The translations under genes were made by a program, and so were the position numbers. The notes beneath the pieces are model-generated. The model saw nothing but the letters and a program-made list of their open reading frames with translations, ran no database searches and had not been told where the DNA came from. A stretch of 64,000 nt of DNA from assembly GCA_032821775.1 (NCBI GenBank), contig JAVLRN010000006.1, forward strand, positions 1,116,001 to 1,180,000, in the 5' to 3' direction. Of this stretch, positions 41,639 through 54,594 are shown in pieces. How positions within the stretch are numbered: the stretch's first letter is position 1; every line of letters starts with the position of its first letter. This DNA comes from Sanguinoderma infundibulare (Eukaryota > Basidiomycota > Agaricomycetes > Polyporales > Polyporaceae).

Positions 41639-42810
41639 CTAGAGCCAGCCCCTCTCTTCATAATCTTTCAGGACATCCTCCGTCGTCTCCTCCTTGCTGC
41701 GGTACACCATCCCGAGCAGCTCCTTGGCCTTTGCGACATTCATCGTCGCCATGTAAGTAGCTTCAGGGTTGTATGATTCGATGGGAGCATGGGTCTTGCC
41801 CCGGGAGATGTCGTGTGCTGTGATGACTACGCGAGTGATTAGACCTGATTAAAGACAACATGACCAGAAGTACCCACTGAAGTCTTCCCACCGGAATGAA
41901 TCAGCAGCGACAATCATCCTCTCCCCACCTGCCCCAGGCATCGTGATTCCAAGAAGGATCGCACGCGCCAGGTCGCGCACGTCGATGAAAGCAGAGTTGT
42001 TCAGAAGAGGCCTCGGCATCGTGAACTCGTAAGACTCGTCAGGCGAAAACTGGCCCTTCACGAGCGCGTTGAAGAGGATCTGGTTCGATGCGTTCAACGT
42101 CTCGGGAGCGCCCTCAAACTCGTGCCGAACAGGTCCAAGCACCCATGGAGGGATCAGCACAGTCAGGTCCCACCCGATCGCGCCCTTCCCCTTGTTCTCT
42201 CGCCAGAACTCCCATGCGGCCCCCTCCGCAAGCGTCTTGCTCGCGCGGTATTTGGAAAGCTGCGGAGCCGCGCGGCCCTCCCTCTTGACAACGTCAGCGT
42301 CGTGCTCGTTCCAGTGCGTCTCGTCGTACGCCCTTGGGCTAGTAGCCGCTGGGTCGATGACGGTGACCGAGGATGAGATGAAGAGGACACGTTGGACAGA
42401 GGCGGCCTTGGATGCGGAGCGGAGGACGCCGAGGGTGCCGTCGACGGCGGGAATGATCTGCTTGTCTGGGTGGTCGGCACTGAGATTTGTGGGGGAGGCG
42501 ATGTGGACGACGGCATCCACGCCGACGACGGCGTCATCGAAGGCCCCTTCCTGTAGTGGTAAAATGAGTACAACTGTTTCCGTTTTACGGAATGGCAGAT
42601 GTACAATACCTTGGCAATGTCAGGGATGACAATAAACTCGAGCTTGCCACCGTATGCAGCGTAAAGCTTCTTGAGATGAGGTGCTTTACTCTCATCACGA
42701 ATGCTGGCCCGAACAGAGAAGCCGGCGTCGAGGAACGCTTTGAGTGTCCAGGAGCCGATGAAGCCATTGGGGCCCGTCATGAGCACCTTCCCGGTCGAGA
42801 TGGCTGGCAT
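41639..42810 (-). CDS. NAD(P)-dependent reductase, dihydroflavonol-reductase/Gre2 type (copy 1)
   Basis: Exons 42610-42810, 41878-42550 and 41639-41826 give 353 residues. The N-terminal cofactor motif is TGPNGFIGSWTLKAFLDAGF. The catalytic YxxxK is YRASKTLAE. Such extended SDRs reduce aldehydes or ketones, for example methylglyoxal, with NADPH in the cytosol. A second copy in opposite orientation lies at 59048-60247 and is closely similar throughout. This copy has a continuous coding stretch (FSPDESYEFTMPRPLLNNSA) where copy 2 has an intron. Confidence 0.86.
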
Positions 42811-43706
42811 ACCAACGCAGTCGAGGGGAGAAAGGCTCTAGTCGTTCGACTGAGACTTGCACTTGGACATTAAATACACTTTTGATGGTAAGGTTCGCAA
42901 GATGCAGGGAAGCTCATTCTCCGAACGGAGATACTTGGAGCAGAACCACGAGAGAATGGAAGTGAAGATGTCGCTGCGCGGCTGTCATTCGACCTGTCCC
43001 CGCAAAGTATAACGCTATGCCGATCGGTATTTGCATTTTCGATGAGTCTCCTCATCACAGCAGCTTACAGCAGATCGCTGCTCGAGCAAACGATCGATTG
43101 TTAACGAGTCATACACTAAACACATTACGGCAATTAGGACAGACTGGAAGGTACGAGAATTGAAACGAGCTCACTTCTACATTGATGTACGTGCGTGATG
43201 ATATGTCCCGTCCCTTCAAAACATCCGGTCCATGGCACAAGAAAGGACGATCTGCGGGACGAGCGAACACCGAAGCGATCGCCAGCAATTTTGCCGTATC
43301 GTTTAACGCCAAAGCGGTGGAGGCAAAAGCCCGCACAAGACGTAGATAATTACGGCGAGACATGACCGAAGATCAATAAAAGCAAGTCCAGCAAGGATGA
43401 TACGCTGAATGAGGTGTATTGGCACCCAGACAGGGATGGATTGAGAGACGAAGTGGGTCGTTGGGCAGTGGTGTTGCCAGTCGAGCAATATATATAATTA
43501 AAGATGACGTAAGCCTTTCTCATGGATGTTCCCTGCGGTGGGAGACGCGCATTAAGTAGCGCCGACATCGTCAGGGTCGACGCCCGAGATGAGGCACAAG
43601 GCCTGCACACGGCTCAGCGACTGCACCCCCCCCTTCTCCCTGGTTATCTCCCTTCCTCAACTCTCGAGCTCAGCAACGTGCTCACTTGCTTCATCTTTAA
43701 GCTCTA
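42811..43706. other. Intergenic, divergent promoters
   Basis: About 0.9 kb between the reductase start and the Clr2 start. No gene recognised. Confidence 0.5.
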
Positions 43707-46700
43707 ATGTCTAGGCGGCATGGTGGTGGGCATACGATTCCCGACAATCCACACTGGATCGAGTTTCCGCGCAGCGACGGAGATCCCGCTGCGCTCCCCA
43801 AGAATACCACCAAGGTCGTCGATGGCGAGGGAAAAGTAAACTTCATGCGTCCAGTTCCCGTGGACGAAAGCCTCGCCATCATGTGGCGCGTCGCTGTGGG
43901 CTCGCAGCTCGCCATACGCATGCAACTCCCAGGTAAGTGTAGTCTGTAATCCTAGCTCTATTCCCGCTGATTTCGACTCTGTCGGCTTTCGGAAGAGGGT
44001 CCAAAGTATGTCTTGAAGAGTTTTCCCGAAGGATACCACATGTACGACCACAACAAGGGTCCGGTTAACGCGCCGCGACATGACCCTTATCTATGCGGTA
44101 CGTGCCCAAGTTTTACTCAAAACAGGATTCAAGCACTGCAAATGAATGCGGAAGTTCTACTACACTGCGCCAATAATGAGCTCAATCACATGCCATGAGT
44201 CGACCCATCGCCGTCCTGATCGAACGTAAAGAGAACGTATATGTCCAGTTTATTTGTGCAACTCGTTGGGAGTTGGCGTCCTTTTATACAACGGTCAGCA
44301 CCCATGACCTCCCTTCTCCGCCCATAAACCTGTGTTGCAAACGCTGAACATTTTGGCTGACGGTGGCGGAACCTGCTCTGTTTACTGTTAAATCTTCGAG
44401 TCTTGTCTTTGTAATCACTGTACTTACGCTCGGCCGATCAGGATCCACAAACGTCGGCCGTTTTCGCTCGACCAACGAGTTCATCCCACATGCAATATGG
44501 CTTATGCAGGACGAGACCATGAACCGTGCCAACTGCCAGTGCAAGTACTGCACGAAACAACCCCAACGCATCATTTCAGACACCATGGGTCTCTCTCAGA
44601 GGCGGTCTGGGTCTGCAATACCGCTTTCTAACGCGCCCCGTACTACACGGCCGCGTCGAGAGCCGCGCGAGCCCCGGCAGCAGCGTCCAGTAGCAACGAA
44701 ACCTTACGCTGCTGTCCGTCGCGCTCCGAAGCCAGCAAAGACGACGCTTGTTGGTCCCGAGGACCCCATCTCTCCAGAGCGCGATCTTGACATCCGCACC
44801 TCCCTCGGGTCTTGGGAAGGCCAGCGTCCAAGATGGTTCAGAAAAGGGGAGTTAATCTGGTGCAGCATTCAACCACCCATCCGTGGTCGGACTCCGGAAG
44901 AGGATATCGTCTTCTGGCCCGGTCTCGTCGACAACCTTCATATCAAAACGATGGCGATTCCTCGACCTCATTCAGATGGCGACGTGGACATGGCCCACCT
45001 TTACGCCGAGGCCGCAGACAACAATCCCGCGCTTGGCGCCCCGTCCACCGCGGGTGCGTCTGGAACGCCTGCAACCGCACCGATAGAAGCGGAAGGCGTC
45101 CCGCCTTGGACTGTGAAGCAGTGGTACGAGTATAAGGTAAAACTTCTGGGCACCCACGTGAACTGCTTCGTCACGGACGAGCAAGTACTGCCGTATCTTG
45201 CCTACGCACCCTCGGACAACATCCTGGATCGAGTTCAGGAGGCGTTCGGCAACTATTTGCAGACAGTTTCGATCGAGGAGATGGACCGGGACATAAATGA
45301 ACGCATGTTCTTCTTCGATCCCATGGAGCCAGAGCCGCCAGGCGACGAGTACTTCGCGAAATACCATCGAGCCGCGCCGTCGTACACCCTAGCCATCCAG
45401 GTCGCGTCTAATCTCGCACAGTTCTGGCTTCCGACGGACGAATGGGGGTGCAAGTTCGCCGTGCCTCCCCCGCCACAGCCCGGTTCTGCTTCGCGTCCCC
45501 ACTCTCCACCGCCCACGTACCCTCAGACCCAACCTCAACTGCAAACGCTACATTCCGTCATTCAACAATCTCTCAACCAGAACGCTAGCTCCTCGACAAG
45601 TACCACACAACATAACGAACCGGAGAGCATCAGCATGGTCGGCCGTCACCCCCGGGCGGCCGCGACTGGGCAGCAGTTGCAGTCCGTCGTGCAGACGCGC
45701 TTCCAAGGCTTGTGGTGGGGCACCGAGCGTATCTGGACGGACGAGCTCGTACGACTGAAGATCGCGCGGTGCCAGTTCGCGCCGAAGGGCACGGAGGTCA
45801 TTTACCCTCCCGCAGGCCCGTCAGCGTCGACGCTAGCCGAGTTGCAGGGCCATCCGCACGCTGCGAACACGCCGGTCGACAGGCTTGGGGCGAGCGAGAA
45901 GGGGCTTTTCTTGAGGTTGGAGGGACTGTTCATCGTAGATGTCCCGGCCGCGGACGGGAACGGGACGACGAAGGAGTGCCGAGCGAGCGGGATGCTGTAC
46001 GAGCTGGTTGATCATGACTGGGAGGAGGTCGTCGAAGCGAACAAGGAGAATGGCGTGAACGGCGTCGATAAGGGCAAAGGGAAGGCCCGTGCAACTTCTG
46101 ATGGCGAGTCCCTCATCGTCGGTTGGCGACCTTCCGGGTGCTAACGCTGTCGTTGCCGTTGCCAGAACCATTGTCCATCTCGCACGGCCCCAATGCCGCG
46201 GAGACGGCTTCCAACGTTGTCGCAGAGACGTCAGCGACCGCGGCTACGAACGGGGCGCCGTCGAAGAAGACAGGGAGTTTGAGCGCGCAAATGTCGCATC
46301 CTGTTCTCTCCACGCCATACCCCCTTCCGCCACCGCCAAACGGCTTCAGGTTCCGGCCAATCCTACCGCCGGAGCACGAAGTGGTGGTTTCGCTGTCGCT
46401 GATCAGCGGACGGTACTACCCTGGCCTCTTCTACCACCCACTGATGCGGGAGACGGTCCAGCGAGCGGTGAACGCGGCGGCCGAGGAGGGCGGACCGCTC
46501 CGGAATCGACACCTGTGGGCGATGGACGGTCTCCTTCCGGGAGTGCACCAGTCGATGGAGCCGCGGTTTTGGAGGGGGTCGCGGGTGATCATGCTGCAGG
46601 AGGCGGACAAGGAAGCACGAGATCGGTTCCGTGAACGGTGGGAGGACGTGAAGATGGATCGGTTGCACCCCCAGGAGCCCAAGGAGGAACAGTCGAATGT

Positions 46701-46752
46701 AAATTGGGATGGGATCTTCAGCGGCGAGACAGCTATGGAGATAGACTCGTGA
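43707..46752 (+). CDS. Cryptic loci regulator Clr2-like silencing protein
   Basis: Exons 43707-43932, 43996-44097, 44442-46121 and 46166-46752 give 864 residues. N-terminal part: PHWIEFPRSDGD, TTKVVDGEGKVNFMRPVPVD, PKYVLKSFPEGYHMYDHNKG, then TNVGRFRSTNEFIPHAIWLM and the Cys cluster NCQCKYCTKQPQ. This order is that of fungal Clr2. In fission yeast Clr2 belongs to the SHREC complex that silences heterochromatin by histone deacetylation and remodelling. A second conserved part (PRWFRKGELIWCSIQPPI and LWWGTERIWTDELVRLK) resembles the Clr2 C-terminal domain. Phase-1 introns place all frames together. Confidence 0.85.
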
Positions 46753-47327
46753 TTGGGGGGCGTAGTATTGCGGATTTATACTGGTTGCGACGATGAGAAC
46801 GATAGCCTGATTCGTCGACGGTCAAACTAGTGTCTTCAGACTCCGAAGTCTCCGAGGCTAAGCCGTTGTTGTGGAACGATAAGGAATGATTATTGGTAAG
46901 TAATATTCGAGTCTGATTCGGGACTAGTCTGGTAAGTAATGCCTGTTAAGCGGGTTAATATCCGATTCAAGCGAGTGTTAGAGGGGGTAAGTAACGCGCT
47001 GTCAGGGCGCTGGACGGGCATTGCTCATCTCCATCTCCATCCCACCGTACGACGTCCATCTGCAACTGCCCAGTGTCTGAAGTGCTGCTGGCCGTCGACG
47101 AGCAGAGGATCCGTCGTGTCCCTTCCAGCAACTTGTTGCCTATACCCCCTTCCTGGATAACCTGCGACACTAGTTCGACCCGGCGGATCCTCTGAAGGCA
47201 CGCACCAATCTCTGCCGTCCCTCCATCCTCCTCCTCCCTCTCCTCCGCCGACTCCTGACTGGCCCGTCTTCGCGTCTTCTCTGTCCATCGCTCTTGCTTT
47301 CGCAACCCTACTGTCCCGCTCCTTGTT
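46753..47327. other. Intergenic
   Basis: Three GGTAAGTAA repeats lie at about 46893-47000. No gene recognised. Confidence 0.45.
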
Positions 47328-50300
47328 ATGGTCTCTCTCACTCTCACCTCTCCTCGGTCTTCTACCATACTGTCGTCTTCTTCGTCCAGAAACTCCATCA
47401 CCCATGCCCCGCCGTCACCCCCGCTTCCCCCCATCCCACGCTCGCCGGCCCCGTCCGTCTCCACCGCCTCCACCTCGAGCTCGTCCAGCGGCCGATTGAG
47501 CAGAGCTGATGACGGTAAGCACGCGCTTTGCTCCCATCTGCCATCTCTGTGGCTGCTCCGCTCCGACAATTGTTTGACGCGCCTTGCGTCGCTGCCGCAT
47601 ACTATTTCAGAGGACGCAACCGTCACCTTCAAACGCGCCTCCATCATGTCCAAGGCATCCGCTATGTCCAAGGGGAAGGAGAGGAGCACAGAGTACGTCC
47701 GTCCACCACCGTTTTCGCCCTGGCTAGGAAGACTGCTTAACGTTAATGGCCCGCAGGGATCTCCGGACCCTCGCCGCCCAGCACCACATGACGGAACTCA
47801 CCTACACCATTTCGGATATCCAGACTCGCATCTTCGGTATGTCACCTGCACTGTTTTCCTCGATGGTGGTCCAGTAGCGAGCGCATGGTTGCCTGTGGAC
47901 CGGCTTTTAGGCGGGGGGTTGTTATGTCCTGCGACCCTTGCGCGTCCCTTCAGGCCTCAGGGTTCTGGAGTCACGTTTGCCGTCTTCCACTGCCTGCAAT
48001 GAAGGAGGCGAATAATGCGAGCTCACTGTCGTTCTAGAAATCCAGGAGTTACGGCATAAGTCTCAATCGTCCGGCGACGCGTCCAACGCCGCCACCGTCG
48101 ATCAGTCGCTTGCGTCCCTCGACGAACGCCTCGAATCCGTTTCGAAGGGGATTAAGATCGTCAACGATTCCCTGGAGCCTCTCTTGAGCCTCGTAGGCCG
48201 GTCGTCGACGCTGGTGGACCCGAAGCAGGAGGAGGAAGCGGCTATTCTGCGTGTCCACGCGGCCCTGGTGGCAGACTGGGAGGCAGTTCGGAAGGAAATA
48301 CAGGTTTTGAGAGAGGAGCTGAAGGAAGATAAGTGGTTGACCGTGTTCCGCACCGTGACAGACCAGGCGGATGGCATGATGTCCAGCCTGGAGAAAGCAG
48401 TCAATCGATGTCAGGTACGGAGCTCTTCGTCGTTCGATCAAAATGTCGATCTCATGGGCTTCGGGACAGGACTTCATGTGGCAAGTTCAGAGACGAGGGC
48501 TGGATGACAACCTCAACGCTTCAAATTCTTCCTCATCGGGGAGGGGTGATAGATCATCGCTCAACTACGAGACGTTCATAACCCTCCTGGACGCTTTCGA
48601 AGCGAAGAAGAAGTGCGTGGATCCTTATCCCAACTTCGTCACCATCACATTAATCTCGCACTAGGCATTACATGCCTGCCACGACCAAGGTCCTGTCGAT
48701 CATTGACAAAGGAGTCCAAGATCGCGTTACGAAGAATGGGGAATGTTTACGACGACATGCGGAGTGTACACAGCGCTGGCGCAACCTGAAGGAACGAATA
48801 TCGAGGACGGACTCCGACATGGAAAACCTGCGGCGGCTCTTCCTGCACGGCCCCGATTGTGCGTTGAGCTCCGGAGGTTCCAGCCAGTCAGGCGTCAGGT
48901 CGGTGTCCAGGAGCGGGTATCTTGCGACTCCCCCAAGCGGCGAGAAGAAGGGCGGTCGTTCGCCAAGTACGAATACGATCTCCCGATCCATCTCGCCTTT
49001 CCGCAAGATTGCACGCAGACTCGCTGGTAATTCGGGAGCGAAGTCGCCTTCTCCTCGCAACTTCACTCCATTACCGCCGGCCAAGAGTCCCGCTCTCTCC
49101 CGTATGCCTTCTTCAGAACCGACGCGCACCCTCCGACATCGGTCATCCGTGTTCAATTTCCTCAATGGCGGCCAACCGCCCACGCCGAAGACACCCGATC
49201 GACCCACCCACAAGCACACTGCTAGTCTCACTCCAGACCCTTCACCGTCCAAGAAGGGAGTTGACGCCAATGCTACGCTCAAGCTCAACCGTCCGGCGTG
49301 GAATAGCTCAACGAGAGTGGAAGTCGAGGAGCGATCTGCGACGATTAAGCAGTCCCCTCGCCGTCCCTCCATCTCTTCCACTCGTCCGCGCATGTCGTCG
49401 GAAGATATACCCCCCGTTCCCCCATTGTACAAACGGAGTTTATCGCGAAGTTCTATGGCCTCTTCTCGACCGTGGTCGCCTATAACATCAACATCTACGG
49501 CCCAATCTTCGACCACGCCATTCTCTATGTTTCGGCCGCCTTCGCGTGCGCGCACGCCAGGCCTATCTGACGTCAACACCACAACGATCTCACCGCCCCG
49601 TAACCGTCCGAAGACCCCCAGCCACATTCCCGCGCCTGCGAACCACCTCCGGTCGTCCGTCTCTTCGGCGGACTCGAGCCCATCGCGTGCGCTGTCCCCC
49701 ACAACATCCGTCTCAGGGAACATGAACAACTTCCCCGCCCGGCCGCCCAGCCGCTCGATGATCCCAATACCGAGCGTGCAGGTCCAGTCCGCATCACGAC
49801 CGGGCACGGCGATGTCCTACCGCCCGGACAGCGCGATGTCCTTCCGCGGGTCCGCCGCTCGTGCGGCCACGCCCGAGGGCCTGTCGCGCATGACGCCGCG
49901 GCCGCGCGCGCCGCCGTCGAGCTTCAAGGACGGTCCGCGCACGCCGCTCTCGCGCCCCTCGTCCCGCGCGGGCGCGGAGACGCCAGACTGGCACGGGGAG
50001 CCCGTACATTACTACGCGGCGGCCAACCACCGGGACCCGCTGGACGTGGAGGTCGCGACGGTCGTGAACTCGATCCCGCACAGCATGGTCGTCGAGCGTG
50101 TGGACCCGCCGCTGAGGCAGGCCCCGAAGGAGGGGGAGGAGGTCCGGGCGCAGTACGCGTTCTCGAACATCCTGGGGAGGAAGGTGGTGACCTGTAAGCT
50201 CACGACGATGACGCGCTCCGGCAGAGGCACGACCAAGAAGGTTATGTGCCGTGTTGGTGGAGGTGCGTGTGTTTTTTTTTCGACTTTCCGCGTCGTCTCG

Positions 50301-50431
50301 TCCTCCTGCACAGGCAGCTGGGTGCTGTGGAGGGAGGCGAGGAGCGCGGAGGGGGCAGATGCTGATGCTTGACGTACGTAGGGTGGCAAGACCTCAAACT
50401 CTATGTTATGACTCGTCAATCCGCTGCATGA
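47328..50431 (+). CDS. Kar9-like protein with C-terminal GAS2-type domain
   Basis: Seven exons (47328-47514, 47611-47692, 47757-47836, 48038-48414, 48470-48612, 48665-50262, 50382-50431) give 838 residues. The helical Kar9-type core includes SLASLDERLESVSKGIKIVN, HYMPATTKVLSIIDKGVQDR and ECLRRHAECTQRWRNLKERI. A long Ser/Pro-rich linker holds SRMPSS and similar segments that could bind EB1-type proteins. The end (DPLDVEVATVVNSIPHSM, then VMCRVGGGWQDLKLYV) fits a GAS2/GAR microtubule-binding domain. Kar9 guides spindle orientation through Bim1 and myosin V in yeast. The last exon, only 50 bases, completes the VGGGW motif. Confidence 0.75.
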
Positions 50432-50736
50432 GGAGGAGGAGCAATTTGTGCGATGTTTTGTGCGTTCCTTGGGTTATTTGGAGGGAGTATCGAGTGGGAA
50501 CATGACGGAGGGACGGTAATCAGTGACATTACTCTACCGCGGTCTCGCACCGCGTTAATTCTTGGCATATGTCCATCCTTTCACGTTCGTTCATGCAATA
50601 TGCCTCGCGCGACGCTGCTGCCTTCGAGTGGTGTGTGCGATGCTATTCATTATTCGCGCTCGATGACGACGCCGTGGGAGAAAGAATCGGGGGTATTGGA
50701 AGGAAGAACGAGATTATCAGGTATGTATGACTGAGC

Positions 50737-53658
50737 TCAGTTGGTAGGCATCTTGAGGCACGTCGTGCGGAGGCCGTCTCCAGCCCACCGTGCGACTTCA
50801 ACGAGGAGGTCGCGCTTCTTGTCGGCGCCGGCGGCTGAACGCAATTCGTACAACGTGGCTGGGGGAAGACGACACGGAAGACACGATGAGAGATGGAAGG
50901 CGGCCCCGGCGGAGATGAAGCGTCCACTCACAAAGGTTGAACAGGAACGGTTCGGCCGTGACGATCGTCGCGGGGGACGCGCGAAGCGCACTCTCGAGCA
51001 TCTCGATGCCCTTTGTTCGACAACGCAGAAGCAGAAGCGGAAACGCATGTCAGCGTCCAATCCCGTGCGAACGATTGGCCCGCGCGAACAAGAACAAGAA
51101 CAAGGACACGGACACGCACCTCCTGCAGTTTCCCTTGGTTGAGAAGGGCGACGGCGAGGTTGTTCACCGCGGCAAAGTTTTCCCGGTCCGCGCCGAGCAC
51201 GCCCCGGAGCGCCGCCTCCGCGCGCGCCCAGTCGCCCTCGGCGGACGCGAAGAGGGCGGCGTTCATCGCGGTCTGCGCCGGGTCCGCGCGCGGGTCGTCC
51301 GCGACGGCGGCGAGGTGCTGCGCGGCGAGCGCGATGCACCCGCCCTGGAGGTACACGCGCGCGACGGCGGAGCGCAGCGCGGGCGACGTCTCGCCGTCCC
51401 GCTGCACGCAGAGCGGCTCGAGGACGCGCGCCGCGGCGGCGTAGTCCTGCGCGCACGCGGCGGGTCAGCTCCGGCCTAGCGTCGTCTTGACTCTCGCGAG
51501 GAGGCTCGCACACGCACCTTCATCTCGACGAGCTGGGACGCGATGATCAAGCACACCCGCGTCCCGCGCTCGGTCCACATCGCGACTGTCGCCACGTCCG
51601 CGTTCGCGCCGCCCCCTCCTTCGAGGGCGGCGGCGCGCGCCTTGCGCTTGCAGCGGTTGAGGAGCGCGGCGAGAGCGTCGAGGTAGGCCATGTGGTCGCC
51701 GGCCCAGTACTTGAGCTTCGCGTGGAGGACGTCGAGCTCGAACGGGAGCACGCGGTCGAGCAGGAACGTGCGCGCCTCGGGGGGCTCGACGGCGTGGAGG
51801 ATCGTGAAGAGGTTCGTGCACTCGGCCGCGGTCTGGTTGAAGAGGCGCATGCGCGCGAGCGAGGAGAGGCGGAGGTACCACAGCTGCGGGGAGATGCGGA
51901 CGTGGACGCGGACGCGAACGGAGGTCAGATCTGGTTTTTCAGGCTGGGGATGTGGTTGCTCGTACGACTTACGGAGAGGATGTACGAGACCTCTTCGGGG
52001 TCAGCCTCGACTATACGGTCCCGGGCTTGTCTTGCAATGGCCCTCCAACTATTCGTCATCTGGATATGGAGAGAGAGACCGAGAGAGACGGAATATGTTA
52101 ACTCAAGATCCTACATGTCGACTTGGTCCTGCTAGACTCACGACTAGCGGGTGGATTTCGCCCCCGGAACGCGCATAGTCACCCGTCAGATCTCTTGGCG
52201 GACGCCTCTCAGGGGGAATGTATTTCGTCAAGAGTGTACTCAACGGGTCTGTCTAATGGTACAAGAGCGATGCAACGGGAACGAATAATTTACGACGCTC
52301 TTAGAAAACCACCAAGTGAGCGAGAAAAAGAGAGGATAGCGCACATTGGGAATTGGTAGGAACATCGTAGGAAGCGTGAGGCCAGGTAGATACAGTTCAG
52401 GAACATCTTCTTCGTCTTCGTCGTCGCTGGGCAGTACGGGAGTAGGGGGTACTGATTTGTTCAAATTGGGGGTGCGGGGCGCAGCCGGAGGAGGGACAAG
52501 CTCGATCTCCGAGGCAGCGGGCTCGAGGACCAAGCCTGTCCTAGGCTCGTCCGAGACCGGCGACGCGTCTTCATCAGAAGAGTGTGCGTCGGGATCTTCG
52601 ATGAATGGGTTCGGGACCTCTGGCTCTCCGACAGGAGGAAGAACGAGAGGAGCCTCGCTCGGGGCCTCCATCGAGGACGAGAGCTGAGAGTCGAGGGTAG
52701 AAACCAAGGGCTCATCGACAGGAGGACATCCCTCGACCAAGACCGTAGGAACGGTACTTGATGCTTCTCCCACCTCCTGGTTTGCGTCTGACAACTGCGG
52801 CTGGGAGACTCCGAGGGGATCCATGACAACGATGCGAGGGGTGGCAGGAATAGAATCTGGCAAGGGGATCTCGGAGGGGTCGACTGGAGGGGAGTCTGGA
52901 AGTGGAATTTGGGAAGGCTCAGTCGGTATATGCGCCTCTTCGGAAGCGACCGAGCGGGTTTCGTGCTCGAAGAGAACAAGGGTCTCGAGTGGGGCTGTGA
53001 GCGACTCGAGAGACGCAAGGGAAAACTTGCGGGAACGAGATGAGGAGGAGTCGGTCTCGTGGACAACGAGAGCCTCGATCGGAGCAGTGAGCGGTTGTGG
53101 GGGCGGAAAGCGTGCAGACAGTCTGCTCCGACGATCGCTCTGGGCGGATAGGACTCGGAATGCGGGGAGACTGGTAACCCTCCTGCGTGAGGATGAGGAC
53201 GAACCTGGCTCTGAGTGCTGCGCCTCTGAGCGCGCCTGGTAGTAGGAAGCGTCGGTGGAGGTGGTAGCTTCCGAGCTTGCGCACGAATGAGATGAGGAAC
53301 TGGCAGTATCCTCTGTGCCGTTTGTGAGATTGGCTACGCGGCGAGCTGGTGCGGAGTGAGCGAGGGTGTCGATGCTAGGATCTGAGCGAGAGGCAACGGG
53401 AAGAGTGAGGGGGCTAGGGTGTTGGCCGGGGACGACGTCGAGGAGGAGGGGAGAAGGGTGAGCGTCGTGGGCGCTAGTGTCGTGGTGGTGCCTGTGTCCG
53501 CGAATGGAAATAGTACTGATCCGTCGCTTGAGGCCGCTAACGATCCGCTTGACGCCCTTGAGCTGCATGTCACGTTCGGGGGACGGGGGAGGATGGCTCG
53601 CGGACGTCGAGGACGGGCGGGAAGGGGAGGAGGAAGAACGGATGTGAAAAGAAGGCAT
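50737..53658 (-). CDS. TRAPPC12-like TPR protein of the TRAPP complex
   Basis: Seven exons (52345-53658, 52142-52252, 51973-52059, 51518-51883, 51120-51446, 50932-51010, 50737-50858) give 801 residues. The first 400 residues are disordered and Ser/Pro/acidic. The conserved part begins with LYLPGLTLPTMFLPIPN, spliced to TDPLSTLLTKYIPPERRP. It continues with DYARSGGEIHPLV, MTNSWRAIARQARDRI and a TPR solenoid, and ends in TLYELRSAAGADKKRDLL with GDGLRTTCLKM. TRAPPC12 acts in ER-Golgi vesicle tethering in the TRAPPIII complex of animals and filamentous fungi. The phase-0 join at 52252/52345 shows that the long first open frame and the TPR part are one gene. Confidence 0.8.
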
Positions 53659-54594
53659 TGTAGTTGGGTAGAGAGGCGGTTACATGTACAAGTGCAGGTG
53701 AGGAAGAGGGCCGGCGACGAGGAGGAATGCAGCATTTTATACACGCCCCAGGGCCGTCCCCGCGGTCGTCAAATGGGCGTCCGCGTGCGGGGGGCGTGGG
53801 GGACTGCGCGTTCTCATCATCGGGCCCAAGCTGGCTCAATGACCGTCGGATGCCATCTTTCCGCCCTCGGAATCGCCCATGTCTCCTTGCGGCATGCGCT
53901 CACCCGCTCCACGCCCCTACCGGTTGTCATCCATGCACGATGGGCACCCCGTCCCTTCCTTGTCCCGACATACCATCGATCCGCATGTTGGACAGCTTAT
54001 GCAGATTGAACTCTCCTCCGACACGAGCGCGGGTTGGAACACGTGCACAGCCCATTGTCCGGAACCGCTCCAGGCATTTTAGCCCGTGTCTGCGCCTGTC
54101 TCTGCCGGGTCCTGGGCTGGTCCAACGATGGCTATCTGCACATTATCCGTCTTGTCATCAGCCCACCAGACCAAAGAAAATCAGTGGCGGTCGCGGTATC
54201 ACCCGACACCATATGATATTTCTAGCTTCGAGCCTTGGACAAGAGCAGTCTACTTACGACAAGATGGCATGACAGCTCTCGTTCTTGCACGACGTTCGAC
54301 GGCTCCTGCAAGAAGTTGCAGCAGGATCGTTGCTACAAGCGGAAACGAAATGCCATTTTAGTCGACGATGACCCCACACGGCGGGGACATGGCCATCGTA
54401 TGGAAGGACGCTACACCGGTCATATATCATATCTCGGACCCGGCCACTTGGCCTATGTCATACCGACGTCTGGACCCGACAACTCTGTACGTTACTTGAT
54501 CATTAATTCTATCCCGCACGACGGTTCCTCGGAAGCCACAGACATATCTGCCATGGCTCACTAACCTCCTTCGCGCCACTGCCGTTATCCAGAC
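53659..54594. other. Intergenic
   Basis: Promoter side of the TRAPPC12-like gene; no exon with family resemblance. Confidence 0.5.
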
